Shown here: piece by piece, positions 6,669 to 13,597 of the stretch | Layout of the letters: every line of letters starts with the position of its first letter | Numbering within the stretch: the stretch's first letter is position 1 | DNA from: an uncultured Oscillibacter sp. | GTDB taxonomy: Bacteria; Bacillota_A; Clostridia; Oscillospirales; Oscillospiraceae | Direction of reading: 5' to 3' | Length of the DNA: 27,591 nt | NCBI GenBank assembly: GCA_951800675.1 | Contig: CATOKC010000035.1 | Coordinates: 1 to 27,591 of the forward strand | The notes under the pieces: model-generated | What the model saw: the letters and a program-made list of their open reading frames with translations, nothing else | What the model was told of the DNA's origin: nothing | Database searches by the model: none | Translations under genes and position numbers: made by a program

Positions 6669-7157
6669 TCATGCCGCCACCTCCTCAAAGTACTGCCCCA
6701 CCAGCTCGTGAGGGAGGAATTGCAGCACCACGGCGCCGCCCTCCGCCTCCCCCGGACGCTTACACAGGTAAACCTTGCCGTCCTCCGTATCCAGGTAGTA
6801 CAGTCCATAGGTGTATTCCATGCCCCTGGAAGCGGTGATGGGGGCCTCCGGTGCGCCGGTTTCTCCCTCCTTGGAGAGCGCGGCCCAGAGGGCGGGGACC
6901 TGATCCGGCGTCCACTCGGGATGCTCCGTGGCATCGTGGGCCTGCCGGAGCTTGTACACCATGTCCTCCCACTTATAGGGGGTACCCACCGGGACGGCGG
7001 TAAAATCCCGCTGCCGCCAGGTGGGAATCATGGACTTTTTCTCCAGGAGCTCCTGGGCGTTCGCCTCTCCGGCCACGGCCTTGGCCGCCAGGGCGGCGGC
7101 GTCCGCCGCGCCCTTGGCCCTCATGGCGTCCAGCGCCAGCGCATGCGTATCAGCCAT
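6669..7157 (-). CDS. Phage tail-associated carbohydrate-binding module protein
   Basis: 162 residues. Residues 1-40 are a helical Ala-rich part (MADTHALALDAMRAKGAADA). Residues 45-100 carry the pattern of carbohydrate-binding CBM5/12-like modules common in phage fibres: PTWRQRDF, VGTPYKWEDMVYKLRQAHDA, then EWTPDQVPALWAAL. A last beta-rich part (EYTYGLYYLDTEDGKVYLCK) follows. It probably helps the virion adhere to cell-wall or surface glycans, as an accessory to the fibre at 7150-7994, whose stop it overlaps (ATGGCTGA). ATG 7157 is preceded by AAGGAGTGGAG. Intact as far as can be judged. A chaperone or second-fibre role is possible. Confidence 0.65.
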   Translation of the reverse strand: MADTHALALDAMRAKGAADAAALAAKAVAGEANAQELLEKKSMIPTWRQRDFTAVPVGTPYKWEDMVYKLRQAHDATEHPEWTPDQVPALWAALSKEGETGAPEAPITASRGMEYTYGLYYLDTEDGKVYLCKRPGEAEGGAVVLQFLPHELVGQYFEEVAA

Positions 7158-7994
7158 TGCTCTCCACTCCTTCCTCATAGGCGGAGGCCAGCTCCGCCTC
7201 TCGGTTCTTTGCCTCCTGCCGGACGGATTCCTCCTCCGCCTGGGCCTCGCTTGCCCGCACGGCCAGATTTTCCGCCTGTCCCTCCAGCTCCTCAATCCGG
7301 GCTTGGTATCCGGTGCCGAGGGCCGCCCAGGTGTTGGTGATGTACCTGCCGTCCACCTGGTGGAATACGTGGAAGCCGAAATCGCCGTTTTTGCGCCTGT
7401 GGGTCTCGGCGGGGATGGCGATTTCATAGCCCAGGGCCCCGTCATAGGCCTCGGGTTCCTCCCCCTCCGCCGGTTCCTCCGGCACCCAGGAGGCGGGCGG
7501 CCCCCAGTCCTCCGCCGTGAAGGCGAAAACAGCGGAGCCGGAGAAGTCCTGTGCTTCCAGGTCCCCGTTTTCGTTAAAGACCGGAACCTGCCCAGGCCAG
7601 CCCTCCAGCTTGTCCTGCTTGCCGCCCAGCAGCCCGGTCACATCCTCCAGGCTGACCGTATCCAAAGACGGCTTCATCACGATGTTCAGCGCGTTGGCGT
7701 CCGTGACAATCAGGTGCATGATGACGTCCAGCTTCCCGCCCGCGCCGGAGTCGGGCCGGGCTTTCTCCATGTCCGGTGTGTTGCACACGCCGATCAGCGT
7801 CCCCGCCCGGTCGAACACGCCCAGCTCCCGGATAGTAAAGCCGCCGTCGGAGGAAGGGATTACGCCCTTGATATCCACCATGTATAGGCGGCAATCTCCC
7901 CCCGCCAGACCTCGCCCACCAAAGCCGTCCGCTCCGCCGAGGGCTCGTACCAGCCGCCGCCGCCGTTGACGGCGACCTCGTTTTGTGTTGTCAT
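7150..7994 (-). pseudogene. Phage tail fibre / tail collar protein, frameshifted near the N-terminus
   Basis: ATG 7994 (overlapping the upstream stop as ATGA) starts MTTQNEVAVNGGGG, then WYEPSAERTALVGEVWRGEI, and stops after 44 residues. The body continues in the next frame as VDIKGVIPSSDGGFTIRELG, then VFDRAGTLIGVCNTPDMEK, the N-terminal domain of XkdV/DUF3751-type fibres that attaches to the baseplate. One base is missing at about 7881-7890 (GCCGCC/TATACATG). The downstream part has a receptor-region-like segment and a C-terminal coiled coil rich in Glu/Ala (QARIEELEGQAENLAVRASE) ending at 7150. The N-terminal part is also shorter than usual for the family (my recollection). As read, no full-length fibre is made. 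Confidence 0.7.
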
Positions 7995-8734
7995 GGCTCC
8001 TCCTGTTCCGCCGGATAGACCTCAATCCGGCCATGGTGTTCCGTGACGGCCCCCACCGCCGCCGCTTTCGTAATCTCCACGCTCCGCACGTCACGGGGCC
8101 AGACCTCCAGCTCTTCCCGGGCCTCCGTCACAAGGCCCGCCCCGACACCCAGGGCGCTTTCCACGTCGTAGAAAAAGATGTAATCCCATTGCGGATGGGC
8201 GGGAATCAGCTCCCGGATGGAGCCGGTGACGTCCCGCATATTGGGCGGAACGCCGTTGGTCTCCACGAAGCGGATTTCAAAGCGGAACTGGTCCGCGTAC
8301 TCCGTCACCTCCGCCTTCTGACCGGACCAAATCTCGGCGGAGCTTTTCACCAGGGCCACGGTGGTGACGTCCGAGCCCAGCAGCTTCACCCGGACGCGGC
8401 TCCGGCGGGTATCCAGGTCCTTTCCCTCGTCCACGGGGATGCCCAGGGTTTCCTCCCAGTACCGCAGGCCCCAGGTGGCGGTCTCCACGCGGGGCTGGGC
8501 CAGGGCACCGTTTACGCCCTGGCACTCCAGCTCCAGCAGCTCCCGGTGGCCCTTCACCAGCCGGCGGGAGATATAGAACCGCTCCGCCTCCTGGATAGTC
8601 CCCGCCACGTCCACTTTCAGCGGGTCCGCCGTCAGAACGCGCCCCAGCCGCGGGTGGATGGGCCCCATGGGGCCGGAGGGCCGTCCCGCCTCCCGCGTCA
8701 TGGAGGCCAGGGCGCTGTAAGCGTCTTCTTTCAT
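7991..8734 (-). CDS. Fusion of DUF2577 (XkdR-like) N-terminus to DUF2313 (XkdU-like) baseplate protein
   Basis: 247 residues from ATG 8734. Residues 1-80 resemble XkdR/DUF2577: GRVLTADPLKVDVAGTIQEA, then ERFYISRRLVKGHRELLEL. From about residue 83 the sequence is XkdU/YmfQ (DUF2313), a baseplate wedge protein: VETATWGLRYWEETLGIPVD, then RSRVRVKLLGSDVTTVALVK, then IRELIPAHPQWDYIFF. In PBSX-type phages xkdR, xkdS, xkdT and xkdU are separate consecutive genes. Here the end of R, all of S (DUF2634) and T (baseplate J), and the start of U appear to be missing, and the remaining ends join in frame. The start codon is directly preceded by repeat E2, which displaces the ribosome binding site. Baseplate assembly should fail. 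Confidence 0.7.
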   Translation of the reverse strand: MKEDAYSALASMTREAGRPSGPMGPIHPRLGRVLTADPLKVDVAGTIQEAERFYISRRLVKGHRELLELECQGVNGALAQPRVETATWGLRYWEETLGIPVDEGKDLDTRRSRVRVKLLGSDVTTVALVKSSAEIWSGQKAEVTEYADQFRFEIRFVETNGVPPNMRDVTGSIRELIPAHPQWDYIFFYDVESALGVGAGLVTEAREELEVWPRDVRSVEITKAAAVGAVTEHHGRIEVYPAEQEEP

Positions 8735-9596
8735 ATCGTCGCAACAATCTCCATTCCACTGCGCCCAGCTTTCGCCAGGCATCCGTTCCATTTCGCTTGT
8801 TTCTCCTCTCCCCACAAAATCTGCGGATTTTGCGGGGGCCCCGATCACTCCTTCGGAAGGCTTCCGGCAGAAAGTCCAACGTCACCTTGGTCTGGTAGAC
8901 GCCCCGCCGGGCCGTGTGGCTGTCCGCCGTAATCCAGAACAGGCCGTCCACTCCGGTGACGGGCTCGTAGACCGCCACGCGGTTGACCATCTTCTCAATG
9001 CTCTCCGCCGACTGGCAGGAAAGCGGATCGCTCCCCGGAACCAGCCGGATGCTCTCAGGGCCCACGGCCTTCTCCACCACGGTCAGGTGGTTGGAGTGGA
9101 AACGGATTTGATACTGCTTCCCCGTCTGCTCCGCCGCCAGAGAATACATGGTCTGAATAATCTGGTAGAGGCTCACCCCCAGGAAGTTCCAGCTCAAAGG
9201 AACTCCCGTGGCCGCCAAATCTCCGCAGGGCACGCCGAACTCCCCGCAGAGCTGGGCCGTGACGGCCTCCGGCGTCTGCTTGCGCACCGCCATATAGGTG
9301 CTGTTCCGCTTTAAGTACAGCCCGTTGTCCAGGGCGGAGCAGTCAACCGTCTTTCCCAGGCTGTCCCGGCTCCGGGAGGCGATGTGCCCGGAAAAGAGGA
9401 TGTCCGGCCCCAGGTAGAGCCGCGCCATGCCCCCCAGCTCCGCCAAGGCCTCCGGCAGGACGGAAAAGCTCAGCTGCCGGGCGCAGTCCTTGTAGCTCCC
9501 GCTCCAGGTCTTGGCCTGGACCTTCTCCGTCACATGTTCCGTTTTTGCCCCGTCCAGGGACCATGTGGGGATTTTCAACAGGTCGTCGTATGCCAT
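8277..9596 (-). CDS. Baseplate hub protein, XkdQ/late control D-like (conserved part 8843-9596)
   Basis: ATG 9596 follows GGAGAG. Residues 1-250 resemble XkdQ-type hub proteins, which form the tail-tip hub of contractile tails: MAYDDLLKIPTWSLDG, VTEKVQAKTWSGSYKDCARQ, ARLYLGPDILFSGHIASRSR, VPLSWNFLGVSLYQIIQ, and finally GLFWITADSHTARRGVYQTK. The joint NRVAVY/EPVTGVDG looks like an in-frame loss of a domain, because the protein is about 80 residues shorter than I expect. After VTLDFLPEAFRRSD the frame crosses repeat E2 and then reads out of frame through the next gene (Gly/Pro/Arg-rich) to 8277. The original stop was probably the TGA in GGAGTGATC at 8843-8851. Confidence 0.7.
   Translation of the reverse strand: MAYDDLLKIPTWSLDGAKTEHVTEKVQAKTWSGSYKDCARQLSFSVLPEALAELGGMARLYLGPDILFSGHIASRSRDSLGKTVDCSALDNGLYLKRNSTYMAVRKQTPEAVTAQLCGEFGVPCGDLAATGVPLSWNFLGVSLYQIIQTMYSLAAEQTGKQYQIRFHSNHLTVVEKAVGPESIRLVPGSDPLSCQSAESIEKMVNRVAVYEPVTGVDGLFWITADSHTARRGVYQTKVTLDFLPEAFRRSDRGPRKIRRFCGERRNKRNGTDAWRKLGAVEWRLLRRYERRRLQRPGLHDAGGGTALRPHGAHPPAAGARSDGGPAESGRGGDYPGGGAVLYLPPAGEGPPGAAGAGVPGRKRCPGPAPRGDRHLGPAVLGGNPGHPRGRGKGPGYPPEPRPGEAAGLGRHHRGPGEKLRRDLVRSEGGGDGVRGPVPL
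8735..8842 (-). repeat. Two-hairpin structured element, copy E2 (HEARO-like candidate)
   Basis: Minus-strand order: GGGGCCCC, then CCCCGCAAAATC-CGCA-GATTTTGTGGGG, then GAGAGGAGAAACAAGCG, then GCCTGGC-GAAA-GCTGGGC, then GGAATGGAGATTGTTGCG, ending GACGAT directly before the ATGA start of the DUF2577/DUF2313 gene. Removing it would join AAGGAGTGATC to ATG, recreating a well-spaced ribosome binding site, which supports both borders. Confidence 0.75.
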
Positions 9597-9613
9597 TTCA
9601 ATCTCTCCTCGGC

Positions 9614-9638
9614 GGATGTGTCCAACTTGGACACATCC
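9614..9638. repeat. Perfect 25-bp palindrome between xkdP- and xkdQ-like genes
   Basis: GGATGTGTCCAA and TTGGACACATCC are exact inverted copies of 12 bases around a single central base. The palindrome fills most of the 46-base gap between the LysM protein stop and the hub start, where phage genes are otherwise packed. It is not followed by a T-run on either strand. Confidence 0.7.
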
Positions 9639-9642
9639 CCTA

Positions 9643-10104
9643 TCACAGGCTCCCCTTATCCGGCAGCTTCACCACCTGGCCGGGGAAAATGAGGTTCGCG
9701 TTCTTGATGCCGTTGGCCTCCGCCAGCTTCCATGCGAGGGCCCCGTCCCCGTAGGTCCTCCGGCAGATGCCCCAGAGGGTGTCCCCCTTCACCACGGTGT
9801 AGGAGCCCTCCTCCTTTTTCTCCTGGGGCGCGGCCCGGCTCAGGTTGCCGGTGTCCGGATTGACCTCGGTGCTCTCTTCCAGAAGTTCCCGGAACTGCCG
9901 CAGCTCCAGCGTGACATACACGTCCCCCGTTCCGTCCCGCTGCCCGTGCTCCACGGGGCCCAGCAGCACCGGCAGGTTCACCTGCCCCGTGTCCGCCATG
10001 TCCAGGGTCTCCACGCTCCGCCCCTCCTCCACGGTGAAGTCCGGCGGCGTCACGGGCATGATGAGCTCCTGGTTGGTTTTCACGTTGCGGAAAATAATCT
10101 GCAT
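9643..10104 (-). CDS. LysM baseplate/tail protein, XkdP-like (internally short)
   Basis: 153 residues. It begins MQIIFRNVKTNQELIMPVTP and ends in a LysM domain (about 105-150: YTVVKGDTLWGICRRTYGDG, then ANGIKNANLIFPGQVVKLP), the standard layout of XkdP-like baseplate proteins, where LysM binds peptidoglycan near the tail tip. XkdP proteins I know are about 200-235 residues. Here VETLDMADTG passes directly to QVNLPVLLGPVEHGQRDGTG, so about 55-60 residues of the conserved middle seem to be gone without loss of frame. It follows the tape measure gene after a 2-base gap. A fold defect is likely but not provable from sequence alone. Confidence 0.8.
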   Translation of the reverse strand: MQIIFRNVKTNQELIMPVTPPDFTVEEGRSVETLDMADTGQVNLPVLLGPVEHGQRDGTGDVYVTLELRQFRELLEESTEVNPDTGNLSRAAPQEKKEEGSYTVVKGDTLWGICRRTYGDGALAWKLAEANGIKNANLIFPGQVVKLPDKGSL

Positions 10105-10106
10105 AG

Positions 10107-12467
10107 TCAGCCGCCCCCTCTCAGCATCGCCGCCCGGAGCTTCCGGGCCAGCGTCTCCGCGATCTGATCCGCGGCGTCGCCGTCTCCACCCTGGACGACG
10201 ATAGAGTCCATGCGCACCGTGACCTGAACATCTCCGCCGCCCCGGCGCTCCGGCGGCGGCTCAACCCGCTCTCCCTGGTGGAGCAGGGCGGGAAAATTAT
10301 CATAGGGCGCGACGGTCAGGCCGAAGGCGAAACTGCCTTCCGCCCAGTTATCCAAGAGCCGTCCTTTATCCGATCCCAGGGACTCCAGCCCGGGGAAGAA
10401 CGGAAGCCGGTCCATCCCACGGGCTTCCGCCGCCGTCAGCACCCGCTCCCCCTGGTGGAGTAAGGCGGGGAAGCCGTCGTAGGGCACGTAGTCCAGGCCG
10501 TAGGCGTAGCCCGGCCGGTTCTTCCGGCTCTTTCCGGCTCCCGCCCAGCCGCCGGCTCCGCCGGGGTCCACCAGCATGGAGTCCACGGACTGGCCGTATT
10601 TGTCCGTGTAGGAAACCAGCCCGGTCTGTTCGTCCACGGTGGTGGTGACGGTAAAGGCGCTTCCGGCCGCTCCGCCCTTGGAAAAGGCGTTGTTCGTCCT
10701 CCAGGCGTCCGTGGCGGAGACCATGGCCGCCGTCAGCTCCCGGGTGGCGTCAATCTGCTCGATCTCCATATCCACCTGCTTCTGAGCCCACTCGCTGGAC
10801 TCATAGGCCGCCGTCGCCAGGGCCTCGGCCTCCTCCCGGAGGTCCACCATCCTCTGCCCGGCCTCCAGGCTGCCGTCCTTATACGCTTGCTCCGCCTCGG
10901 AGAACTGCTGGGAAAGCCCCTCCAGCTTCGCCGCGTCCTCCTCGGAAAAGACGGTGGCCTCTTTGTCCAGGGTCCCCGTCAGCACCGCCGCCAGGGCCTC
11001 CCGCTGGAACTGCTCCTTCAGGTTCTCGCCATAAGCCTGGACCTCGCCGCCGATGGCGGCCAGCTCCGCCAGCTTGTCCCCCAGATACCCGCCGTAGGCG
11101 GCAATATCCGCCTCCTTGGATTCCTTCCGGGCCTCGTTATAGGCGTCGCCCCCGGCGGCATCCACGTTTTCCTTGAGGCCCTGGAGCGTGCTGTCCAGGC
11201 CCTCTGTGGACTTGGACTGGACCTCCATCATTCCGGCGTAGAGCTTCTCAAACTGGGCCAGAATCACCTCGCTGACGTAGCTGCCCGACAGCTCCCCCTT
11301 GGAAATCTGGCCGTACACGTCCCCCACGCTCACGCCCTGGTCGTCCGCCAGCCACTGGAACACGGAGAAGCCCCGCTCGTTCAGGGGGTTCAGGTACTCC
11401 AGCGTGGCCTTGTCGCTGGACTGCATCCGGCCCAGGTACGTGGCCACGGTCCCGATGTCCCCCGTGGAGAGGCCCAGGGCAGCCCCGGCGTCACCTACCT
11501 TGGTCAGTGTCGGGATGATGTCGTCCACCGCCGTGCCGAAGCTCAGCATGGTCTTGGAGATGCCCACCAGGTCGTCGTAGAGGAACGGCGTGGTGTTGGC
11601 GGTGTCCTGGACCTGCTCCAGGAACGCCCCGGCTTTCTTGCTGTCGCCCAGGAGGGTGTTGAAGGATAGCTTCGTGGTCTCCCGCCCCGCCGCCAGGGTG
11701 GAGCCGGAGGACAGCCGCTCCTCCGTGGCGGCGTTGGCGTCCTCGTAGAGGGAACGGTAATAGTCCTTGAAGGAGTCGTCCCGTTCAGTGAAAATCTGGG
11801 TTGCTCCATTGACTGCTCCAATAGCACCTCCGATACCCGCGCCAAGAGCCGTTCCAATCCCCGGAACAATGCTGCCGATGACCGCGCCGGACGCAGCCCC
11901 GGAAGCGATTCCGGAGGCGAGGTCTGCCATCGGTTTGCCGATGGCGCTTTCCAGGGTGGCCCCGGCAAACTGCGAAACCGCATCGCCCCCCATTTTAAAG
12001 AGTCCGGCCGTCCCAATCGTTTGAATGACGCTCCCTTCGGATATGCCTGCCGAGAGACCGCCGGATACGTTTGGACCTCCGCCGGCGCCGTCCATCTTCC
12101 GAACCTCGTCGGAGAGCGCCCGAATCTCCCTCACGGTGTTCTTCGCCTCGTCAGCGTATCCTTTGGCAGAGACGGTCAGATCGTTGTATTCCTCCCGCAG
12201 CCGCTCAAAGCTCAGCCGGTCCGCCTCATCTCCGCTCTTTTTGAACGCCTTCGCCGCCTCGTCCATGGCCCGTTTGACCTCCAGCGCCTCCGCCGACGCC
12301 TCTGCGGACCGCTTGGTAAGGTCCTTATACCGATCTCCAAGCTGCTGGCCCTTCCTTGCCAGCTCCTCCATCGCTTTCGAGCAGCCCTGAGATGTGCTGG
12401 CGATGGTTTTCAGCTTGGCGTCAATATCGGTTTGCGGCGTCATGACAATGGAGACATTATTCGCCAC
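10107..12467 (-). CDS. Tail tape measure protein
   Basis: 786 residues from GTG 12467, which sits 8 bases after AGGAGG (a further GTG at 12476 lies inside that ribosome binding site and is unlikely). It sets tail length and is ejected with DNA. The N-terminus is a long charged coiled coil (about 25-130), then a Gly/Ala-rich hydrophobic region with glycine-zipper spacing (ASGAASGAVIGSIVPGIGTA), an alpha-helical middle, a second coiled-coil region, and a C-terminus with two copies of PYDxFPALLHQGERV. The last 35 residues are a beta-strand/helix typical of these ends (VQVTVRMDSIVVQG). This is the longest uninterrupted gene of the prophage and looks intact. Confidence 0.88.
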   Translation of the reverse strand: MANNVSIVMTPQTDIDAKLKTIASTSQGCSKAMEELARKGQQLGDRYKDLTKRSAEASAEALEVKRAMDEAAKAFKKSGDEADRLSFERLREEYNDLTVSAKGYADEAKNTVREIRALSDEVRKMDGAGGGPNVSGGLSAGISEGSVIQTIGTAGLFKMGGDAVSQFAGATLESAIGKPMADLASGIASGAASGAVIGSIVPGIGTALGAGIGGAIGAVNGATQIFTERDDSFKDYYRSLYEDANAATEERLSSGSTLAAGRETTKLSFNTLLGDSKKAGAFLEQVQDTANTTPFLYDDLVGISKTMLSFGTAVDDIIPTLTKVGDAGAALGLSTGDIGTVATYLGRMQSSDKATLEYLNPLNERGFSVFQWLADDQGVSVGDVYGQISKGELSGSYVSEVILAQFEKLYAGMMEVQSKSTEGLDSTLQGLKENVDAAGGDAYNEARKESKEADIAAYGGYLGDKLAELAAIGGEVQAYGENLKEQFQREALAAVLTGTLDKEATVFSEEDAAKLEGLSQQFSEAEQAYKDGSLEAGQRMVDLREEAEALATAAYESSEWAQKQVDMEIEQIDATRELTAAMVSATDAWRTNNAFSKGGAAGSAFTVTTTVDEQTGLVSYTDKYGQSVDSMLVDPGGAGGWAGAGKSRKNRPGYAYGLDYVPYDGFPALLHQGERVLTAAEARGMDRLPFFPGLESLGSDKGRLLDNWAEGSFAFGLTVAPYDNFPALLHQGERVEPPPERRGGGDVQVTVRMDSIVVQGGDGDAADQIAETLARKLRAAMLRGGG
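10262..10505 (-). repeat. Internal duplication near the tape measure C-terminus
   Basis: The peptides GLDYVPYDGFPALLHQGERV (10505 to about 10446) and GLTVAPYDNFPALLHQGERV (about 10325 to 10266) are 180 bases apart in the same frame, with matching DNA at CCCTGGTGGAG on the plus strand. This points to a tandem duplication or a second acquired tail-end module. Confidence 0.7.
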
Positions 12468-12482
12468 AACCGTCACCTCCTG

Positions 12483-12511
12483 TTGACAACTTTTAGGGGA
12501 ACTGGTATATT
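12483..12511 (+). promoter_or_regulatory. Consensus sigma-A promoter for the plus-strand moron
   Basis: TTGACA (12483-12488), a 17-base spacer, then TATATT (12506-12511). It is one of the best promoters in the window. It lies directly beside the ribosome binding site of the tape measure gene and points the other way, into the gene at 12541. Confidence 0.75.
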
Positions 12512-12540
12512 AAAATCAACCACTGAAGGGAGGGATGGAG

Positions 12541-12759
12541 TTGACTGCTTTCCTAGTGATTTGTGCGCTTGGGAGTATTGCGGCCGGGTGCTGCTTTGTG
12601 TACCTGGTATCTGGTGAACTCCGCCCGAGCGATACAGTAATCGGCATGAGGCAGCGATATGCCCGGGAGGACCACGACACACGCGTTCTTTTCTGGTTCC
12701 CTGCGGTCACAATGTTCTTTTTTGCTCCGGCGTTTCTATTTTTTGCAACAATGCTGTAG
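12541..12759 (+). CDS. Two-helix membrane protein, plus-strand moron, unknown function
   Basis: 72 residues from TTG 12541, which is 7 bases after GGGAGG; ATG 12535 touches the ribosome binding site and is less likely. It has two hydrophobic helices: TAFLVICALGSIAAGCCFVY at the start and FWFPAVTMFFFAPAFLFFAT at the end, separated by a charged 25-residue loop with GMRQRYAREDHDTR. It has its own promoter (12483-12511) and terminator (12764-12795) and is read against the late operon, so it can be expressed from the silent prophage. That is the classic arrangement of a lysogenic-conversion gene. No family recognised. Exclusion of other phages or a membrane effect on the host is a guess. Confidence 0.7.
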   Translation: MTAFLVICALGSIAAGCCFVYLVSGELRPSDTVIGMRQRYAREDHDTRVLFWFPAVTMFFFAPAFLFFATML

Positions 12760-12763
12760 CCCC

Positions 12764-12795
12764 CCGCCCTCCCCTCCGGGAGGGCGGTTTTCTTT
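12764..12795 (+). terminator. Terminator of the plus-strand moron
   Basis: CCGCCCTCCC-CTCC-GGGAGGGCGG is a perfect 10-bp stem followed by TTTTCTTT, four bases after the stop codon. Its T-run touches the stop codon of the convergent chaperone extension frame. Confidence 0.92.
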
Positions 12796-12990
12796 ACCAC
12801 TTGAAGCCCTCGCCCCGTCTCTCCACCTGATGGGCGGCGAACGCCCGGATAATGTCCATCCACCCGTCCCGGCCCTCATAAAAAGCCCGGAGGTCCCTCA
12901 GCCCCCAGCCCTTGGCGGCGAACAGATAGTACAGCAGGGACAATCCCGGGTCGTCCGCCGCCTCTAGGCGTTTTTTACCTCGGCAAGGGT
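12794..12990 (-). pseudogene. Tail assembly chaperone, frameshift extension (T) domain
   Basis: After the slippery site the minus strand reads KKRLEAADDPGLSLLYYLFA, then AKGWGLRDLRAFYEGRDGWM, then a last helix, ending at 12794. There is no start codon of its own. In lambda gpG/gpGT-like and Firmicute contractile-tail phages this domain is made only as a fusion to the upstream protein by -1 frameshifting and recruits the tape measure and tube proteins. The heptamer is in place, but a one-base loss upstream puts the 0-frame out of register, so the fusion can no longer be made by a -1 shift. Confidence 0.65.
12970..12976 (-). other. Slippery heptamer A-AAA-AAC of the tail chaperone
   Basis: The minus strand reads GTA AAA AAC GCC TAG; the heptamer A AAA AAC fits the X-XXY-YYZ rule. 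A -1 slip gives VKKRLEA, which leads into the conserved extension domain. The expected 0-frame end would be AEVKNA-stop. Confidence 0.75.
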
Positions 12991-13358
12991 CGGCGGAGAT
13001 AGCCGGAGAGCTTCTGAATCTCAATGTACAGCTCGTCAATCTCCCCGGCGGTCAGCCTCGCCTTGATGGCGTCCGGCGGCGTTACAACGCCCCTCTCCGG
13101 GTCCAGCAGCCGCTTGTCCCGGAAGTCCGGGTCCTTGCAGCCGTAGAGTACGACGGAAACCGCCTGTTCCTCCCGGGGCTTGTCCTGGACCTTCCGGCTC
13201 TCGTCATAGGTGAGCCCCCGCAGAGTGAAGACCACCGGCTCCCCGGCCAGCTCCGTCAGCCGCTTCACCTCCGCCTTTTTCTCCGGCAGGGACTTCCGCA
13301 CATCCGGCAGCTCCGGCCGCGGCAGGTCCAGCACGCTTACTTTTTTCTCGTTTTCCAT
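12975..13358 (-). CDS. Tail assembly chaperone (XkdN/gpG-like), altered C-terminus
   Basis: 127 residues from ATG 13358, 5-6 bases after GGAGG (ATG 13370 lies upstream of that site). It has an acidic and basic helical body (SLPEKKAEVKRLTELAGEP), then VVFTLRGLTYDESRKVQDKP and a last helix YIEIQKLSGYLRR, as in phage tail assembly chaperones, which bind the tape measure during tail assembly and are not in the virion. The end reads RRPLPR-stop. The frame one base back reads RRTLAEVKNA, the expected ending, if one G is restored in CGCCG(G)ACC at about 12993. The deletion therefore uncouples this gene from its frameshift extension. Confidence 0.75.
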   Translation of the reverse strand: MENEKKVSVLDLPRPELPDVRKSLPEKKAEVKRLTELAGEPVVFTLRGLTYDESRKVQDKPREEQAVSVVLYGCKDPDFRDKRLLDPERGVVTPPDAIKARLTAGEIDELYIEIQKLSGYLRRPLPR

Positions 13359-13400
13359 ATGCTCCTCCATATCAAAAGAACCAGCCGCCCTGTCGTACTC

Positions 13401-13428
13401 TTGACAAAGCGGCTGATTTCGGTATAAT
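13401..13428 (+). promoter_or_regulatory. Near-consensus promoter of the candidate antisense antitoxin RNA
   Basis: TTGACA (13401-13406), a 16-base spacer, then TATAAT (13423-13428). Start expected near 13435. It faces the small peptide gene at 13511-13597. Confidence 0.75.
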
Positions 13429-13434
13429 GAACAT

Positions 13435-13522
13435 AGAAGGGCGCTGCCGCATGGCGGTCAGCCCGGAAGTCTAGTCAACAGAGTTGACCGCTTGGGGACC
13501 AGCCGAGCGGTCAACACGCTTT
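13435..13522 (+). ncRNA. Candidate type I antitoxin RNA, antisense to the toxin mRNA 3' end
   Basis: Expected RNA of about 85-90 bases from the promoter at 13401. It ends in a 10-bp perfect stem, GTTGACCGCT (13483-13492) with AGCGGTCAAC (13506-13515), followed by ACGCTTTTAT. A further GTCAAC at 13474-13479 can compete for the GTTGAC arm, so two folds are possible. The RNA is complementary to the last codons and 3' region of the peptide mRNA, the tail-to-tail arrangement of TxpA/RatA-like systems. No transcription data; borders are predictions. Confidence 0.55.
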
Positions 13523-13597
13523 TATGGTGAGTATGTAGGCCCAAAAAGCCAAGCACACCAGAAACCGGAGTACTGCGTACAGCCGTTTTCTCCACAT
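13511..13597 (-). CDS. 28-residue cationic/hydrophobic peptide, candidate type I toxin
   Basis: The peptide is MWRKRLYAVLRFLVC followed by LAFWAYILTIKAC. It has a basic N-terminus (R3 K4 R5) and one hydrophobic helix of about 18-20 residues, the make-up of membrane-acting type I toxins, although its sequence matches none of the families I know (TxpA, BsrG, Fst, Hol_Tox). The start is well supported: GGGAGGTGA lies 5 bases before ATG 13597. The mRNA would start near 13690 from a TTGACA/TATGAT promoter, carry a leader hairpin (CCCTT-GCGA-AAGGG) at 13655-13642, and overlap the antisense RNA at its 3' end. Too short for standard gene callers. Toxicity is inference. Confidence 0.6.
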   Translation of the reverse strand: MWRKRLYAVLRFLVCLAFWAYILTIKAC

